A DNA stretch of 64,000 nt, taken from NCBI RefSeq assembly GCF_003073045.1, contig NC_037590.1:9443042-9507041 (forward strand). The letters run 5' to 3'. Positions 22,468 to 35,092 of the stretch are shown here, in pieces. Source of the DNA: Pomacea canaliculata (Eukaryota; Mollusca; Gastropoda; Architaenioglossa; Ampullariidae). Each line of letters opens with the position of its first letter. Position 1 is the first letter of the stretch. Below the pieces are notes generated by a model. It did no database searches. It was not told the origin of the DNA and saw only the letters and a list, made by a program, of their open reading frames with translations. The position numbers and the translations under genes were made by a program.

Positions 22468-25400
22468 ATGGCCGACGACGAATTAAATCTCGCAGGTGGC
22501 CATAATCCGGACAGTAAAACAACAACTACCACTACTACCACCATGACTACAACAACCACGAGGAGTTTAAAGACACCGAGACCAAGACCGACTACACCAA
22601 AGCCTACTACAACCACCGTTAATGTTGTGACACCAGAAGACAGCAATACAGGTGATGATAACAGTGGTGAAGGTGCGGACCCAGGAGAAGGCCAACAAGA
22701 GGCGGACCAGTGTTCAACACAATGTGAACCTCTCGCAGGTGAGTGAAAAACGTCTTTAGAAAACCTTTGCACTGACCCGGACCGGCAGGTTTTATGAGAC
22801 CCTTCACATCCGTTTTGCAGCATTTCAGTTTGTGACAGTAGAAAGGAGTCAAATGTGCTGCTACCAGCGATTCTACCTTGGGATGCAAGATTTAAAAAAT
22901 TACCACCACACTTTCAAATACATGTATTGCAAGATAGGTTATGCAATAACAATATAGTTCAATGAATAAGGTCCTGAAATTTGTTTACCATTGACTAAGG
23001 TGACCAGACATTTCGGGGGCGAAAGCGGGACACGTGCTGATGATAGTGTCGTCACGGTCAAAGAACGCCGAAAAAGGGGGGGGGCGCTGTGGGGGGCCTT
23101 TCCTCTGACTTTGCCGGATGCGAATCAGCGTACAATATTCAGATTTTTAAAGACAACCGAAACATTTGATGGACTTGCCAGAAAGCCAGAAAGCGGGACA
23201 TTGGGCGTCCCGCCCGATGAGCAGGCGGGACACGAGGTCAAAAGCGGGACTGTCTGGTCACCTTACATTGACACAAGAAACTTACATTACACTAGTTCTA
23301 CACGAATTTTATTATTTTTCTGGATATTTGTAGTAAGGTATGCATACATTTGTCTATTTAAGTCTTTATTTCTGTAGAGTAGACTTTTGTATGTAACAGT
23401 AAGGAATTCATGACAAAGCGTGGGAGGTATGTATTCACATGTGCGTGTGTGAATCTGCTTTGCATGTGTCTGTCTATAGAGAATGAAATATGTGCCAGTA
23501 ACATGGACAGCATACCAAAATAAACCATAGCTTCCATTGATCAACGAAACAGTTGTTATTATCTCACATAATAGATTGTAATATCCTTTTTAGTTGAGAA
23601 AGTTTAAGTTAGTTTAGTACTTGTTACTCCTCGAGGAGCGTACAGCAGGAACAACACCTTATTCAGTTGAGAAAAATGATGCTTCAACAAAAATAATGTC
23701 CTGACTTGAATAAAGATTTTGCAGTTAAACTAATCACAAATCTGCAGCATGATGTGATAAACAACAGACACAGTATTCTACATCAATCAGTTTTACTTAA
23801 TAGAGGTATTGGACTGAATGTCTATGAAACAAGTGACAATGAATATGTTTCAGTATTATTTTAATAGCTCAATGAATCATTTATTTATTAAGGACTTCCT
23901 GTCATAACATAGGATGTTGTAATAGTGGTAACAGTTTTAAAATAGTGGGGTGAATTGCAGTACAATGCAGTCATCGAAAAATAATGCATCATGCAAAATT
24001 TAGTTATAAAAGACCCTTTCACTATTGTAACTAATTTTTTTGGGAAGATGTTCATGCATAAGCCTAAATACCCTAAAGTTCTAGCTAGAAATGAAGGAAG
24101 AAGTAGAAGGAGAAAGGTTGTAACGAGTCGTAGGGGTTATGAACCTTCCTCAGAGCCTGTCTATATTACAAAACTTTGGATCGGGTTCATCCAGACTGGA
24201 TTAGCCAGGAACAGAGCTCAACTGGTCATATGGTGTCAGTATTAATGAGCAGTTGCGCAGTGACAGTAAAGACAGGTGATAGGCAGTCATTGCTTTCACC
24301 TAGTATCAAAACATCTTTTGAGATTACCTTAGGATTGAGATAATACAGAAAATCCTTTCTAAATCCCCCATGTTGACATATATGTTACTGCCTTTGTTTG
24401 TGTTTTACAATAAGATGATAATGATCTGATAATGAATAATGCATGGTTATAATAATTATCTGTGTAAAAGTTATTCTTTGTCTTTGGTTTACAGTGTTTA
24501 TATATTGCGTAATACAACGAAGGCTCTGAAATCTTGAGATTAGTGTGCTTGACTAATATTATGCTCACTTGGGTCATTAACTAGAAACTCTCCTACACTA
24601 CCAAAATTCTGCTTCACAGTTGAGAGTTAGAATGTAGGAATCAGTAGTTGCCAAAGGGAACTCACGGACTAGCCCCTTATCTTATAGAGCGCTGTCCAGC
24701 AGGAAAGATGCCCTAGGCCTAGGGTAAAGTAACAAAGAGCGATGTTTACACGGTTTGCTCACAGCTTCGAAACTTCCCGTTCGCCCCCGAGGCAACGTTT
24801 CACTTCGCATGCAAACTAAGCTCAAGTTCCCAGTGATACTGGTCAGTCCTTATAACCTGACGGGTTGAAGGTCACGGTCACGGTCACGGTCAGAGAGCAA
24901 AGTGGCTGCTGACAACCAGTAAAGAGTACCGCGGGCGCAGACGGTTAATCAGTGGACTGGCGCGGCCACGGCCGGCGGTGACCGGTGGCTGACGCCTGTT
25001 TGTCCAGCCTCGTGTGTGAACACATGTATGACGAAGCCTTCCTCGTGAAGGAGGGATGTTACAACCTTTTGATTGACGTTACAGCCTCACTTCCTCTTTT
25101 TCTCTTCTTACTGCCCTCTCCCCCCCCCCCGCCTCCACAAACACACCACCGCCTGCTGTGGGGCAGCTGATGATCGCAGTTCGAACCTTGGCAGTGACAC
25201 ATCGAGTCACGCGGTGCGAGCTACACCTTCGTTGGCTGAGAATACATAGATATAGCTGTCAAGTGAACTGTTATTTCCAGAACGTGTATGTGTCCCCAAC
25301 AGCATTTTGATTACAGATGAAGTTTTGGTCGACTGATATAAATGTGTCTCACCGACCTGAAACTAGTTTCACACCAGTGAAATATCCCCAACATTCCAGT

Positions 25401-28400
25401 TGGAAACCCTGCGTATCATGCTGTCTTCAGACCTCAGCGTGCTGCCCTGTATGCCATTCGTACCAAGGAGCAAAAGCCTCTATCACTCCGAGTAGCACCT
25501 CACCTACAAGCTGCCGGAGTAGATATTAATCACGTAGAACCTTTATCTCTGCAAGCAACTCCTCCTTGGACCCTTCCTGTTCCAGATATCCGTTTTGATC
25601 TTACAGCTTTCAAAAAAGGGGACACTAGTGACCCCATCTACCTCCAATACATTCGTGAACTCCTTTCTGACTATCTTACATTCTGCTCAGTTTTTACAGA
25701 TGGCTCCAAAATCCCAAGGGGTGGCCCAGTCGCTGCGGCAGCAGTTCCGTTCTGCCAACCACAACGGGCTGTTTCAGTCCGACTGGCGGATGAATGTTCT
25801 ATTTTCACAGCGGAGCTCCATGCCATCTTGCTTGCCTTGCAGCATGCTCACCGCTCTTCGGAGCACAACTTTTTGATAATTTCAGACTCTCTCTCTGCTC
25901 TCCAAGCATTTCAATTTCATTTCAAATGATTCTGACCACCCCCTTGTGGTTCAGATTCATAAAATTCATGCAGCACTTATTCAACGAAATAAGGACATTG
26001 TCTTTATTTGGGCTCCTGGCCATTCTGGTATTCCAGGCAATGTTCGAGCAGACCAGGCTGCCAAGGCTGCATGTCAGTCCCCTGGTAAAATACAGTCACT
26101 TATCTCATCCGACTGCAAACCTTTATTCTCAACCTACATTCTGACCTTATGGCCCCACAGGTTGAGAACCGCTGGTTTAGATGGTAGGATTTTGTTTTGA
26201 CAATGATTGAACAAAGAAAATGGTGATGTTTGGTCGTCGGTAGCCGCTTTGGGTTGCGTAGAACAGGTCGGTGGCAGATCTTCGTATAGTCCCGCATTAG
26301 TCTCAGTGACTTTTATACTCACGTTTATTGTTTTCATCTTTGTTTATGCGCCATTTGCATTCAAACTCTATTCCTAGTTCCCAAATTGCGGACTTAAATG
26401 AACTATTCCTTTGACCGACATTTCGGGAAGGAGGGTAGAATCATTGCATCGAAGAGTGCGTGCACGGAATTATCATCATCCTTCCTGTGTTCCTGAGTCC
26501 ACTGCCTTGACGCCACAACACCGACGACAGCGGCTACCGGTGTCACGTGGTCCGTGTACAGGAACGACATCGCGGATGTACTATGCCGACTTTATAAAGA
26601 ACCTGAACTGCGGTCTTTTGAAATGCAGGATAAAATTTCAGTAATCTTCTTTAGTGACCACGGAAAGCTTGTAGTGTGATTAGCTGTTGTTAAAATATAA
26701 GGTAGGAAAGTGTCGAGGGAAAGAAAGAAAGACTGTGTGCAAGGGAGGCAACAATGCAGGGGAACACCGAGAAAACCACAGTGCAGGCCCCTGCCGAGAA
26801 TCGAGGCTGCACAGAGTTCGCCACCAGTGGTCTGTGGGATTTCTTTGTGGTATTCTGAATGTGTTCATGTGGAGTAAACTTGGGAGGAGAGGGTTGTCTT
26901 TCACTGCTTTGTATCCTGTTACCTGTACTCAATGTTTTGAATCTGGGTGAACACCCGGCAGCTACCCAGAAAAACCTGCGTGTGGCACATCATACCACGA
27001 CACAGTGAAGCACATCGGTCTGACACTGCGATATATTTCACTGCATTACATCGGCTTTATACTTTGATTGATCATGTGTGAAATGTATGTTATACGTTTT
27101 TTTTTTCTTGGTACGACTTGGCTTTGTCTTTTCTGTCACAATCCCCGTTTTAGAAAGATACTAGGTTGGTATGTGGGTGCGCGAGTATGCGCAGACTCGA
27201 AGGAAGGATGTGTAATAGATGAAAATTATATACAACCTACAACATATCTTTGAAATTTACAGGTTAAAGAAGAAAAGTCTTTTGGATGTTTTAGTTTTTC
27301 TGCCATTGTATGCTGGTTGTTTGTGACAGATACCCACAAAGACTTCATTGAAAAAAACTTGGAGCTTATGCAGACGAAGTGCGATAAGTATCACACCTGC
27401 ACCGGGGAGTTGTTTAACTCGGAGAACATCTACCGCATTATTGCAGGTGGCAATATTCAGCTACGTAACATCTGTGGGTATGTATTGTAAACACGCATTT
27501 GTACAAACTTTTTCTTGTTTATTTATTTTTCTTTTTTTTTTTTCGTTATTTCTCTCCCTATTCTGTCACTATCCGCTCAATATTTTCTTTTTGTTTATAA
27601 GGCGTTTACTCTTGAGAAATAGAAATCTTATTGTGCAATGACTGCCATTTCAGTTTGTAGTTTGCAATACTTTACACTGGGTTTTCAATGTTTGTAAGAT
27701 TATTGTACTTCTTTAACTGTACACATGTCTAAGCGTGTCATTGCCCAGATTAATAAACACACATACATTATCTCACATCTATATACGTATGCACAGAGGA
27801 ATGGAATTAGTTATTTCCTCCCTCCTTCTACAAACTGTTGTAAAGATGCACAAAGCCCGAAGAGACTTGTAAACGTGAGTCGTACCCGTCCTGTTGCAGT
27901 CTAGTGTACAGCAGTTCTAATGGCAGCTACAGAACGCTGAATGACCAGTGCTCACCCACAGAGAGGGAGTCCATCAGACAGCAGTTGAACGATGAACTTA
28001 TAGCCAAAACGGAAAAACAGACGGACGAGAAGTCCGCATGGGGAAAATTATCTGCCTGCTTAGACAGACGTAAAATGGACGACGAAGATCCTATAAACAC
28101 CTTGTGCAGGTGTGTATTCTGAACAAAGGTCGATACTGATGACATGACCGACGAAAACAAATGATACAAGTACCCTAAGGCCTAGGAGACCCGAGTAGTG
28201 ATTATACGGATACAGCTTATGGAGGAAAATATTAAAACTAACCCGAATGCAAAATTATTCTCGAATGGGTTGGTTGAATAAAAAATCAGACACTACTTGC
28301 CAAAGTATGAGAGAAATAGTTTAGTTGTTTGATAAGTAAAAACAGTTTGACGACGCAGTTCACATCCGGGCTTTGGAGAAGTACCTGTGTTTGATGGGCA

Positions 28401-30502
28401 TGTAGGGTGTTCATTGTATGAATAATGTTTTAGGTGGGGCAGCTGCAAATTATATTTTTTACTGGTTTATTATCATTCAATACGCGTGTCATCACTAACA
28501 GGATAAAGGGAAGCACTACAGCCCCGCTGTGCAACATGACTGATGTGCAAACGACAACGGAGACATTTTTCAACGAGAAGCTGAGCGAGTTTCACTGCTC
28601 CTGCGATGCTGTCAAGGCATTAACTCAGGGTGAGACAGTGACCCACTAACTCATTTTTCGTGTGCGCATGTGCGTGTATCACATTTCTTTCTCCCATGTT
28701 TTATGTGTTTAGTTCTGCAGGTGTTAGCCCGAAGGTATAGGAGTATATTCGTTACCTGTATTTCCTATCTCTCCAGAATCGCCCGTGCGACTGGGTGCGC
28801 TGCTTGGCGGGATCTGCAGTGGGGCGGTCGTTCTGCTCCTTATCGTTGTCATCATCGTCCTTTGCCTTCGACACCGCAAGCTCAAGCGCCGTTTGTGTGT
28901 ATTTTCTTACGTTTTATTTTTAAAGGTTACTCGGGTGCAATTTTTTTTCTAATAATTTCGGTAAACTCAGTGCAGAATATTTTCCCTAATTTGAGTAAAC
29001 AAACACTTTTCGCTCTCGAGAAAAACGCCTACAAACATCATGAAGGACGTCAGCAAGACACTGACGTCAGAGTTGTACGTGAATACGTCTATGTTGTCAA
29101 GTCCTCAGCCAATGGGAGAGCTGAGGCCATATACCCGTTTGGTATGTCTGTGTACAAACATGACATTACGAGTCTGGCCTCTTTCTGTGCATGGTGATGC
29201 TTGTAGACGTGTCTGGAGAACGGACGGGTGGATTTACCCCGATCTGGGAAATAGTATTTTGCACTGAGTTTTACCCAATTATTAGGTACATCCCGCTAGT
29301 CCTTTAACTACCTTACATCGGTTAGTTACAAGAGCTAATGGTGAGGCATTTAAGTACTTGTACATTTTATGATGAACATTGCCTGAAGTAGGTGTAGAAA
29401 AGGTCGTGTATGTGTTTTACAGATGGAGCTACCATGTATTTGTAGTAATATTCCCGAAACAAGTCCTGTATTTATTACCTCGTATGTTTCTTACACCAGG
29501 ACAGCGGAGTCCAAAAGTTCAGGAAACAATATGTCGCCAATGGATGATTCTTGGCCCATCTACCAGGAGATTAATGATCCTTCTCGGGTATATATACTAT
29601 ATTAATTCCTGTACACATTTTTATTATTATATTTAATGTTGACCTGTTCATAGTCTAGCTGAAATCTCTTTATCTTTTGTCGTTGGAAGAATGAAATAAT
29701 ATATGTTTTTCATAGTCGTGCTGTTTTTGTTCTTTTTATTATTACCACCAAGGGACAGGCAATCCCAAAAATAGCAAAAGTTAAAAAGAACCTGCGTTAA
29801 TGACTGAAGATATTAATATGAACATACATTTATCAACAATCACACTCGTACTTTCACTGAGTGTAAAGTAATTCATTTCCTCATGTCATTTCTGTACCAG
29901 TGATGAGTATTTTATTTAGAGAACAGAATTGAAAGCAGAGAGTTCCCATGCGTCACGTGCCATTTGGTTTTAATTTGGAGCTTGTCTTTTTGTAGGGTCC
30001 CGATGCTTGGCTGAATTGGGGCAACCCTGGTTACCGGCTGGCCCACCGACCAGCCACGCTACCCAACCGCTACACGCTTACCTATCTTAAGGGTGCTGCC
30101 AGCCCCAACGACCACGAGTACCTGGAGCCGCTGCCGGACATCAGCAACGTGCAGCCTGGACAGACGCTGCCAGGCCCTTTGCGGGACCTCCAGTACGATC
30201 TTGCCCAGCAGGTCGCGCCCTCCCCGAACACTGAGAGGAAGACGATGGCGGGAGATAGTGCGGAGGGTGTCAGCAAACCGCCAGAGGAGAGCACCTATTT
30301 CGAGAAGCTCGACTGGCAGGCCGGGAAGGACAACGACGAGGACGGAGGCTACTCCACCTTGGTCCGCAAGCCCACTCTGCGCGTCCGGGGTCCACCGGAA
30401 GTCGGCGAAGAGTTGCAGCCCCTCAACAGCCAACCACCAGCTTCAGAGGAAGATCAAGGACATAGTAGTACTGCCGACCCACCGTACTTTGTGCTGGTGT
30501 AG
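22468..30502 (+). CDS. Gene C: intact single-pass receptor-like membrane protein with Tyr-motif tail
   Basis: Best-preserved member of the family. Exons: about 22468-22738 (Thr-rich linker, (T)n and PRPRPTTPKPTTTT, ends CSTQCEPLA; 5' limit unsure), 27330-27477 (KCDKYHTCTGEL, ends IQLRNICG), 27900-28109 (ends INTLCR), 28502-28629 (ends FHCSCDAVKALTQ), 28777-28894 (TM, SGAVVLLLIVVIIVLC, then LRHRKLKRRL), 29500-29587 (ESKSSGNNMSPMDDSWPIY), 29996-30502 (168-residue tail, stop at 30500-30502). Every junction has GT/AG and phases 1,1,2,2,1,2,0,0. No frame break. The tail contains NDHEYLEPLPDI, ESTYFEKL and DGGYSTLV, matching gene A in order. Nine Cys lie in the three conserved ectodomain exons. The signal-peptide exon was not found upstream. 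The Thr-rich linker suggests an O-glycosylated stalk placed at the N-terminal side. Confidence 0.86.
22996..23265 (+). mobile_element. hAT-like MITE, family 2, copy 1
   Basis: A 270-bp element with 14-bp inverted termini taaggtgaccagac / gtctggtcacctta. It is flanked by cattgac on both sides (7 of 8 bases if the duplication is taken as 8 bp). It matches 48331-48522 in inverse orientation. Lies in the large intron of gene C. Confidence 0.85.
24858..24892. repeat. (GGTCAC)n short tandem repeat
   Basis: Four near-perfect hexamer units ggtcac in a gene C intron. Confidence 0.85.
25395..26120 (+). mobile_element. LINE fragment with RNase H domain
   Basis: The pre-RNase H linker (RPQRAALYAIRTKEQKPLSL) is followed by RNase H landmarks: FTDGSK, FTAELHAILLALQHA, ISDSLSALQAF and WAPGHSGIPGNVRADQAAK. 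Arrangement after an RT is typical of I-group non-LTR elements that carry RNase H. At least two frame changes after SALQAF show it is dead. It lies in the large gene C intron. Confidence 0.85.
26140..26174 (-). mobile_element. hAT terminus fragment (Charlie-like)
   Basis: The minus strand reads cagcggttctcaacctgtgg followed by ggccataagg, the characteristic terminus of Charlie-type hAT elements. The partner end was not found, so only a fragment or a much-decayed copy is present, abutting the LINE relic. Confidence 0.55.
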
Positions 30503-31370
30503 AGACTGAGCCAGGAACAGTCTTATGCCATACCAGTATTATGATTTCACACCTTGCAACACGTGTAGATGTTATAAATATGCATGAGGTCTTTTGTCGC
30601 GATTGTTTGCTCGTGTGCTTCATTGTGTAATATGTGCTGCAAAAGGTTTTTAATGTTTAATGCGCCGACACGTGTGTGAGAGAGAGAATGTGTAGACAAT
30701 GGTAAAAGTTGTTGACACCTGTCTAATTTTTATTAAGCGGAGGCGACCTGAAGCAGTCTTTGTACTATTGTCGGGAAGATGTGTTACAGTGTATCTTGTC
30801 TGTCCTCCCCTCTTTTAAACTTTGGTGTGTTTTTTAAAAATTTATTTGACCACTTTGTCGCAAGTCAGAGCTGCGGAAAATAATTTAAAATACCAAAGCT
30901 GATCACAGATAGATAAAACGGTTTTGATAAAATTTATTTTAATGGGGGGAAGTGACTTTTTATTTAGAAGATTATTAGTTAAAATCCAAAAGTCATGTGC
31001 AGTAAGACAGGATGACGGAAGTGGTCAAAATCTTAATCCTTCCTCATCATCTGTGTGTGGAATTGTTTCTTTTGGGTGGCTTATATCTGTATGTAAACAT
31101 GGACAGACATGGTGCTTTTCATTCATAAAAAATTATAACTGTACTCAGAGAAACTGGCTGCGCGATGGGAGATAACAATCATGGCTCGTCGCTTATGCAT
31201 AGCAATGGATTTCTCATACACAATTATTGCTTTCGTCTAATTGCAAAATCACCATGATAATTTAATAGAAATACTAATATAGCTAAATTTTTGGTCGTTT
31301 TCCTGTTGAAATATCTATGGTATTTTGTAGAACGATAATTCCCAGCGCAGAAGTATTTATTGATACTTCA
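30503..31370. other. Gene C 3' flank
   Basis: Presumed 3' UTR and spacer, AT-rich. No gene recognised. Short frames (30924-31175) show no domain. Confidence 0.5.
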
Positions 31371-31373
31371 CTC

Positions 31374-31404
31374 AAAAAAATCGCGAAGTAGTGAGGGAAC
31401 ACTG
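31374..31404 (-). mobile_element. Tigger/mariner-like terminus fragment
   Basis: Minus-strand cagtgttccctcactacttc followed by gcgattttt, preceded by TA, is a typical pogo/Tigger-type terminal repeat. No second terminus found nearby. Confidence 0.55.
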
Positions 31405-31735
31405 TACAATGTAGTTGCTAATAGCAGGTCTCTACTGTTGAATGGAATCTACAGTGGTTGGTTATTCGGTTGGCTAATTAGAGCTTTAAAACAAAACAAA
31501 AGTGGGGTTTTCCCCTATTTGTTGGCATATACCTAAATTATTAGTTGTTGGTAGCTTGTGCCTGAAGGTTCTTCAGTTCATGAAGTATTAGAATTTCATA
31601 AATAATGCATGGAATGAGCTTTCATTGCCGTTCTAAGCGCTACTACACGTAGTAATAATGGTCACTATTACTATACTTTTATACTACTATTAATAGTATG
31701 TATCAGACACCACAAAACTTCACGAAGTCCAGGTC

Positions 31736-31960
31736 ATGACAGACACAGTCGCTCCCAATGAAAACCCAATGTTTTTCTCACACAACAGAAGCCACCACAA
31801 GGCGGACCTGACCTGTAGGGTCAAGCATCTCTCGTCAACAACAGGCGACTGTCTTGTGGCCAGCTGTACCAGAAGTACATGGTCTGTTAAACAGACCAGC
31901 ATTGACACCAGAATCATTACGGGGATGCCGACGAAACGAAATAACACAATGGTACTATAG
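31736..31960 (+). other. Orphan open frame with three Cys, possibly an exon of a secreted protein
   Basis: An open frame of 74 codons reads ADLTCRVKHL, GDCLVASCTRSTWSV. The pattern (L-T-C, then C-L-V-A-S-C) recalls one strand pair of an Ig-type domain, but neither a full domain nor flanking exons are visible. It may be a displaced exon or chance. Confidence 0.25.
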
Positions 31961-32850
31961 TTGGAGAAGTGAATTTGTTTAATTACAGCATGAAGAGATA
32001 ATTGTATAAGTCAGCCTAAAGCCCAACGTTGTCTACCAACTACAAGTGGTCTGCCCTTGGCTACTCTGTCCAATCAAGCAACACCCCCTTCCACATATAT
32101 GTAAAGAAAAAAATTATTTATGTAAATAACTGAGCTGTCAATAAAAACCTTGTGACACACGCACACGCATCTGAAAAGCGTCCTGTTGCATCTGCCATAG
32201 GGAAGTTAACCCGGGTGGACAAGAGTCCATGTAAAATGGAGCGATGGCATCAACCTCGAGGGGACGACGAGTGAGCAACTGTCATTGTTCGGGTCCCTCC
32301 AGTGTTCTTGGGTCACAGGGGAAAAATTCAAAGTAGGCAAATTCAAGGGATATAACTCTTCTTTGTACGTACAGCTATTCTTTCCCTTTGTACCACTAGA
32401 CTAGCACCCTGTTTTCTCTCTTCATCCACCTTTCTTTTCTACCCACACACAGATACACATGCATGCACGGAGACACACAAACACATGTGAAGGCAGCGAT
32501 GTCACGCTCATACTGCCACTGGTGCATGAATAAAAAGTATAACCACTTCTAGCAATTTTATATGAAAAAAGTGAATATAATTGCTTATATTAAAAAATTC
32601 ATGACTGTTAAACTGTACAGTCATGCAAGGTGACCTCGTTCGTGCCTTGTAACACCTTTAGCAGCTACCTTGTTAGTCTGCTGACGACAGCTTCGTGTGT
32701 ATCACCTGTCAACCTTTCAGCGCTGAGCTTGTTAGTGGCACATCGAAGGACATAAATTTGTGACAGACAGGATGACGACGAGCAGCGATAACGATATTAT
32801 AATAATTGAAATATACTTCATGGCGAGCACAGCAACGGATTTCCAGACCT
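31961..32850. other. Intergenic spacer
   Basis: AT-rich, with a (CA)-rich patch at about 32155-32165 and 32440-32490. Nothing gene-like seen. Confidence 0.5.
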
Positions 32851-32968
32851 CGACAATAGACAAAACAGCATGCGACAATAGACAGACAAACACAGCATGC
32901 GACAGTAGATAAACGAACAGAACATGCAGCAGTATATAGACAAACGCGTACAGCATGCGACAGTAGAC
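32851..32968. repeat. Degenerate tandem repeat of about 27 bp
   Basis: About four to five units of the type gacagtagacaaacacagca+tgc, diverged by substitutions and small length changes. They lie just before copy 2 of the 2-kb repeat. Confidence 0.8.
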
Positions 32969-33028
32969 TGTAGAAAATATGTTTTCTACTTTTGTGGTAT
33001 TTAGTGATTTAGTTTGTTATTCGCTACT

Positions 33029-35092
33029 CGCATCACGATGAAACAACTGTAAACAACTCACGAACAGCAATAACACCGACGAGTCTATTGTCCATCATCT
33101 TGTGCAGCGCCGAAACGTTCGTAGAGGGTGAGAGATAAAAAAAAAGGTTGAAAATTCAAGGCTGAGAATCATGTAGTAGAAATTTTGCCGCTCGATAGAC
33201 TTTCGTTGTGCACCGAGGACATGGTCTTGTGGAGCAGGATGTGGTATCACTAACGGATGAAAGTCGATGATACTGTATTTCCTGTGTGCTCGCTCGACAA
33301 GTAGACAAGCCTCAAACTTTGACCTCCGCAGGTCTGGTAGACGTTCTTCCTGTCGTTCTTATGATCATCACATCAACAGCATGGTGCGGTCAGCAACAAC
33401 ATTATTATTCTAAATCCGATATCCTCAAAACAATATCAAAACCTGTTGTATTACAGCTCTTTTTAAATAGAGCCGAACAAACCAAGCTGCATCTTCTGAG
33501 AAATGTTGGACGCACACAATTAGAGGACCGCACACATGTTGGTGGAATGTCAAGTGAACGGCCAATTCATTATGCAGGCAGACCGGTGGGAAGGTAGTGG
33601 GGGGAGAAAAAAACTTATCCTCCCTACCCCCCCTCCCCAAACGCTGTTTTCCCAGGAGACACCCGACACACACCGTGCCCTTCATGGGCTGGCGCAGTGC
33701 ATGCTGGGAGGCTTCCTGCCAGACCCACCCAACGAGCATCGATCCGGGTCTGCACGACGGGTGAACAGCAATCGCACGGCCTCCGCTGTGACCTTCGCTA
33801 ACTCCATGCCACCCAACCTACTCCCCTTCCGGCTCCCTCCCCCTACACACATACACACCTTTTCTTCTTTTCTTTCCATCCCCTCCCTTCCTCCATCCGG
33901 CGCCGCCCCTCCGCAAGTCTCGATGGCGCGGCTCTGTGGCTTCTGATTTGATGCCAGGAGTTGTGTGCGCTGACCGGAGATCGATCTGTGGAAGTCGCTG
34001 CTGAAAATAGAGGTCACCTCTCTTTCTGAATGCAGTTACACGGCTGTTTGAAGTTGCCCACGACAGGACGAATCCTCGGAAACAAAAAAATACATCGAGA
34101 GCTTTTATTTGGTCTGACAAAGGTAAATGCTGCTTTGAAATAAAAGGGACCAAAACATAGGATAAATTGTTTGTTTACATTATTTGTACACAGGGTCAGG
34201 GTGTGAGCGCGTATTTCTTTAAGTTTGTAAATTGTGAGCTTGTTGATTCTCATCAACTTTACTAGCTCCAAGTATTTCATTGCATCATCGCTCTGCTGTA
34301 ATTTATCGGTTTTGTTGGATCCAATTTTCTTTCTGCATCAGAAGCAAATCATTATTTCCACAGCTCCATCCACCAAAGCAGTGAGGATAGGACTTTTATG
34401 CAGAAATCAGTCAAATCGACATGATCTTTTCTTAGGTTTTTTTCCCTAACCACATTAAGGATTAAACTTTATACACAAAGTGCTTCAAGTACAGCATTGA
34501 GAACAGTTTTGCGGATTTTCTCATGTCTAAGGAACCAAAGTTCATGGTTTTTATTATCTGCAGAAATGTGTGCATTTTAATATTTTACTCAATTTCTCCC
34601 ACAATACATTCATGCCTTTCTTCTCCATGTCATCACTAATGACTTGTTGCAAGGGGTGGGGTTCAGCTCAGTTCTTTTAAACTGTATTTCAAAATGAATG
34701 CCACATTCTATTCCAACCCTTCAGTACATGATAGGAACTGAGAAAGTGATCAATATATGCCCCTCCCCGCTCTCCAAAAATCGAAGCTGTGAAGCTCAAA
34801 GTCTGATCATCTATAAAAAGTATTTGTCAATGATCGCATGAAAACTATTTTCCCATCAACGCGTGCCATGGAGAGCTTGACTCTGGGAAAAATCTGCCCA
34901 CCCAACCCAATTCCTTCCGCCTGTGGGCCTGTCACCAATACAGTGAAGGTTGGCTGTCCTGGGTTCAACTCTCGTCTCGGGCATGCTGGTTTTTTTTTCT
35001 TTATTTAGCATGTTTACAGGGCTGATACAGCATGCGTGTGCACAAGAGGAAGAATGTTTCTCTTTACCAGTGTTCGTATAATAGTACATGTA
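33029..35092 (+). repeat. 2.06-kb long direct repeat, copy 2
   Basis: Same start, end, orientation and length as 17574-19637, about 15.4 kb away. The two copies bracket gene C and its introns. Copy 2 lacks some bases present in copy 1 (for example near 34155 and 34805) and vice versa, so the copies have diverged slightly. No recognisable protein domain. Confidence 0.9.

Noticed and set aside
22500-22565. (ACT)n tract as a simple microsatellite
   Set aside because: It is in frame as a Thr-rich stalk of gene C, like the Thr-rich exon of gene A, so I treat it as coding.
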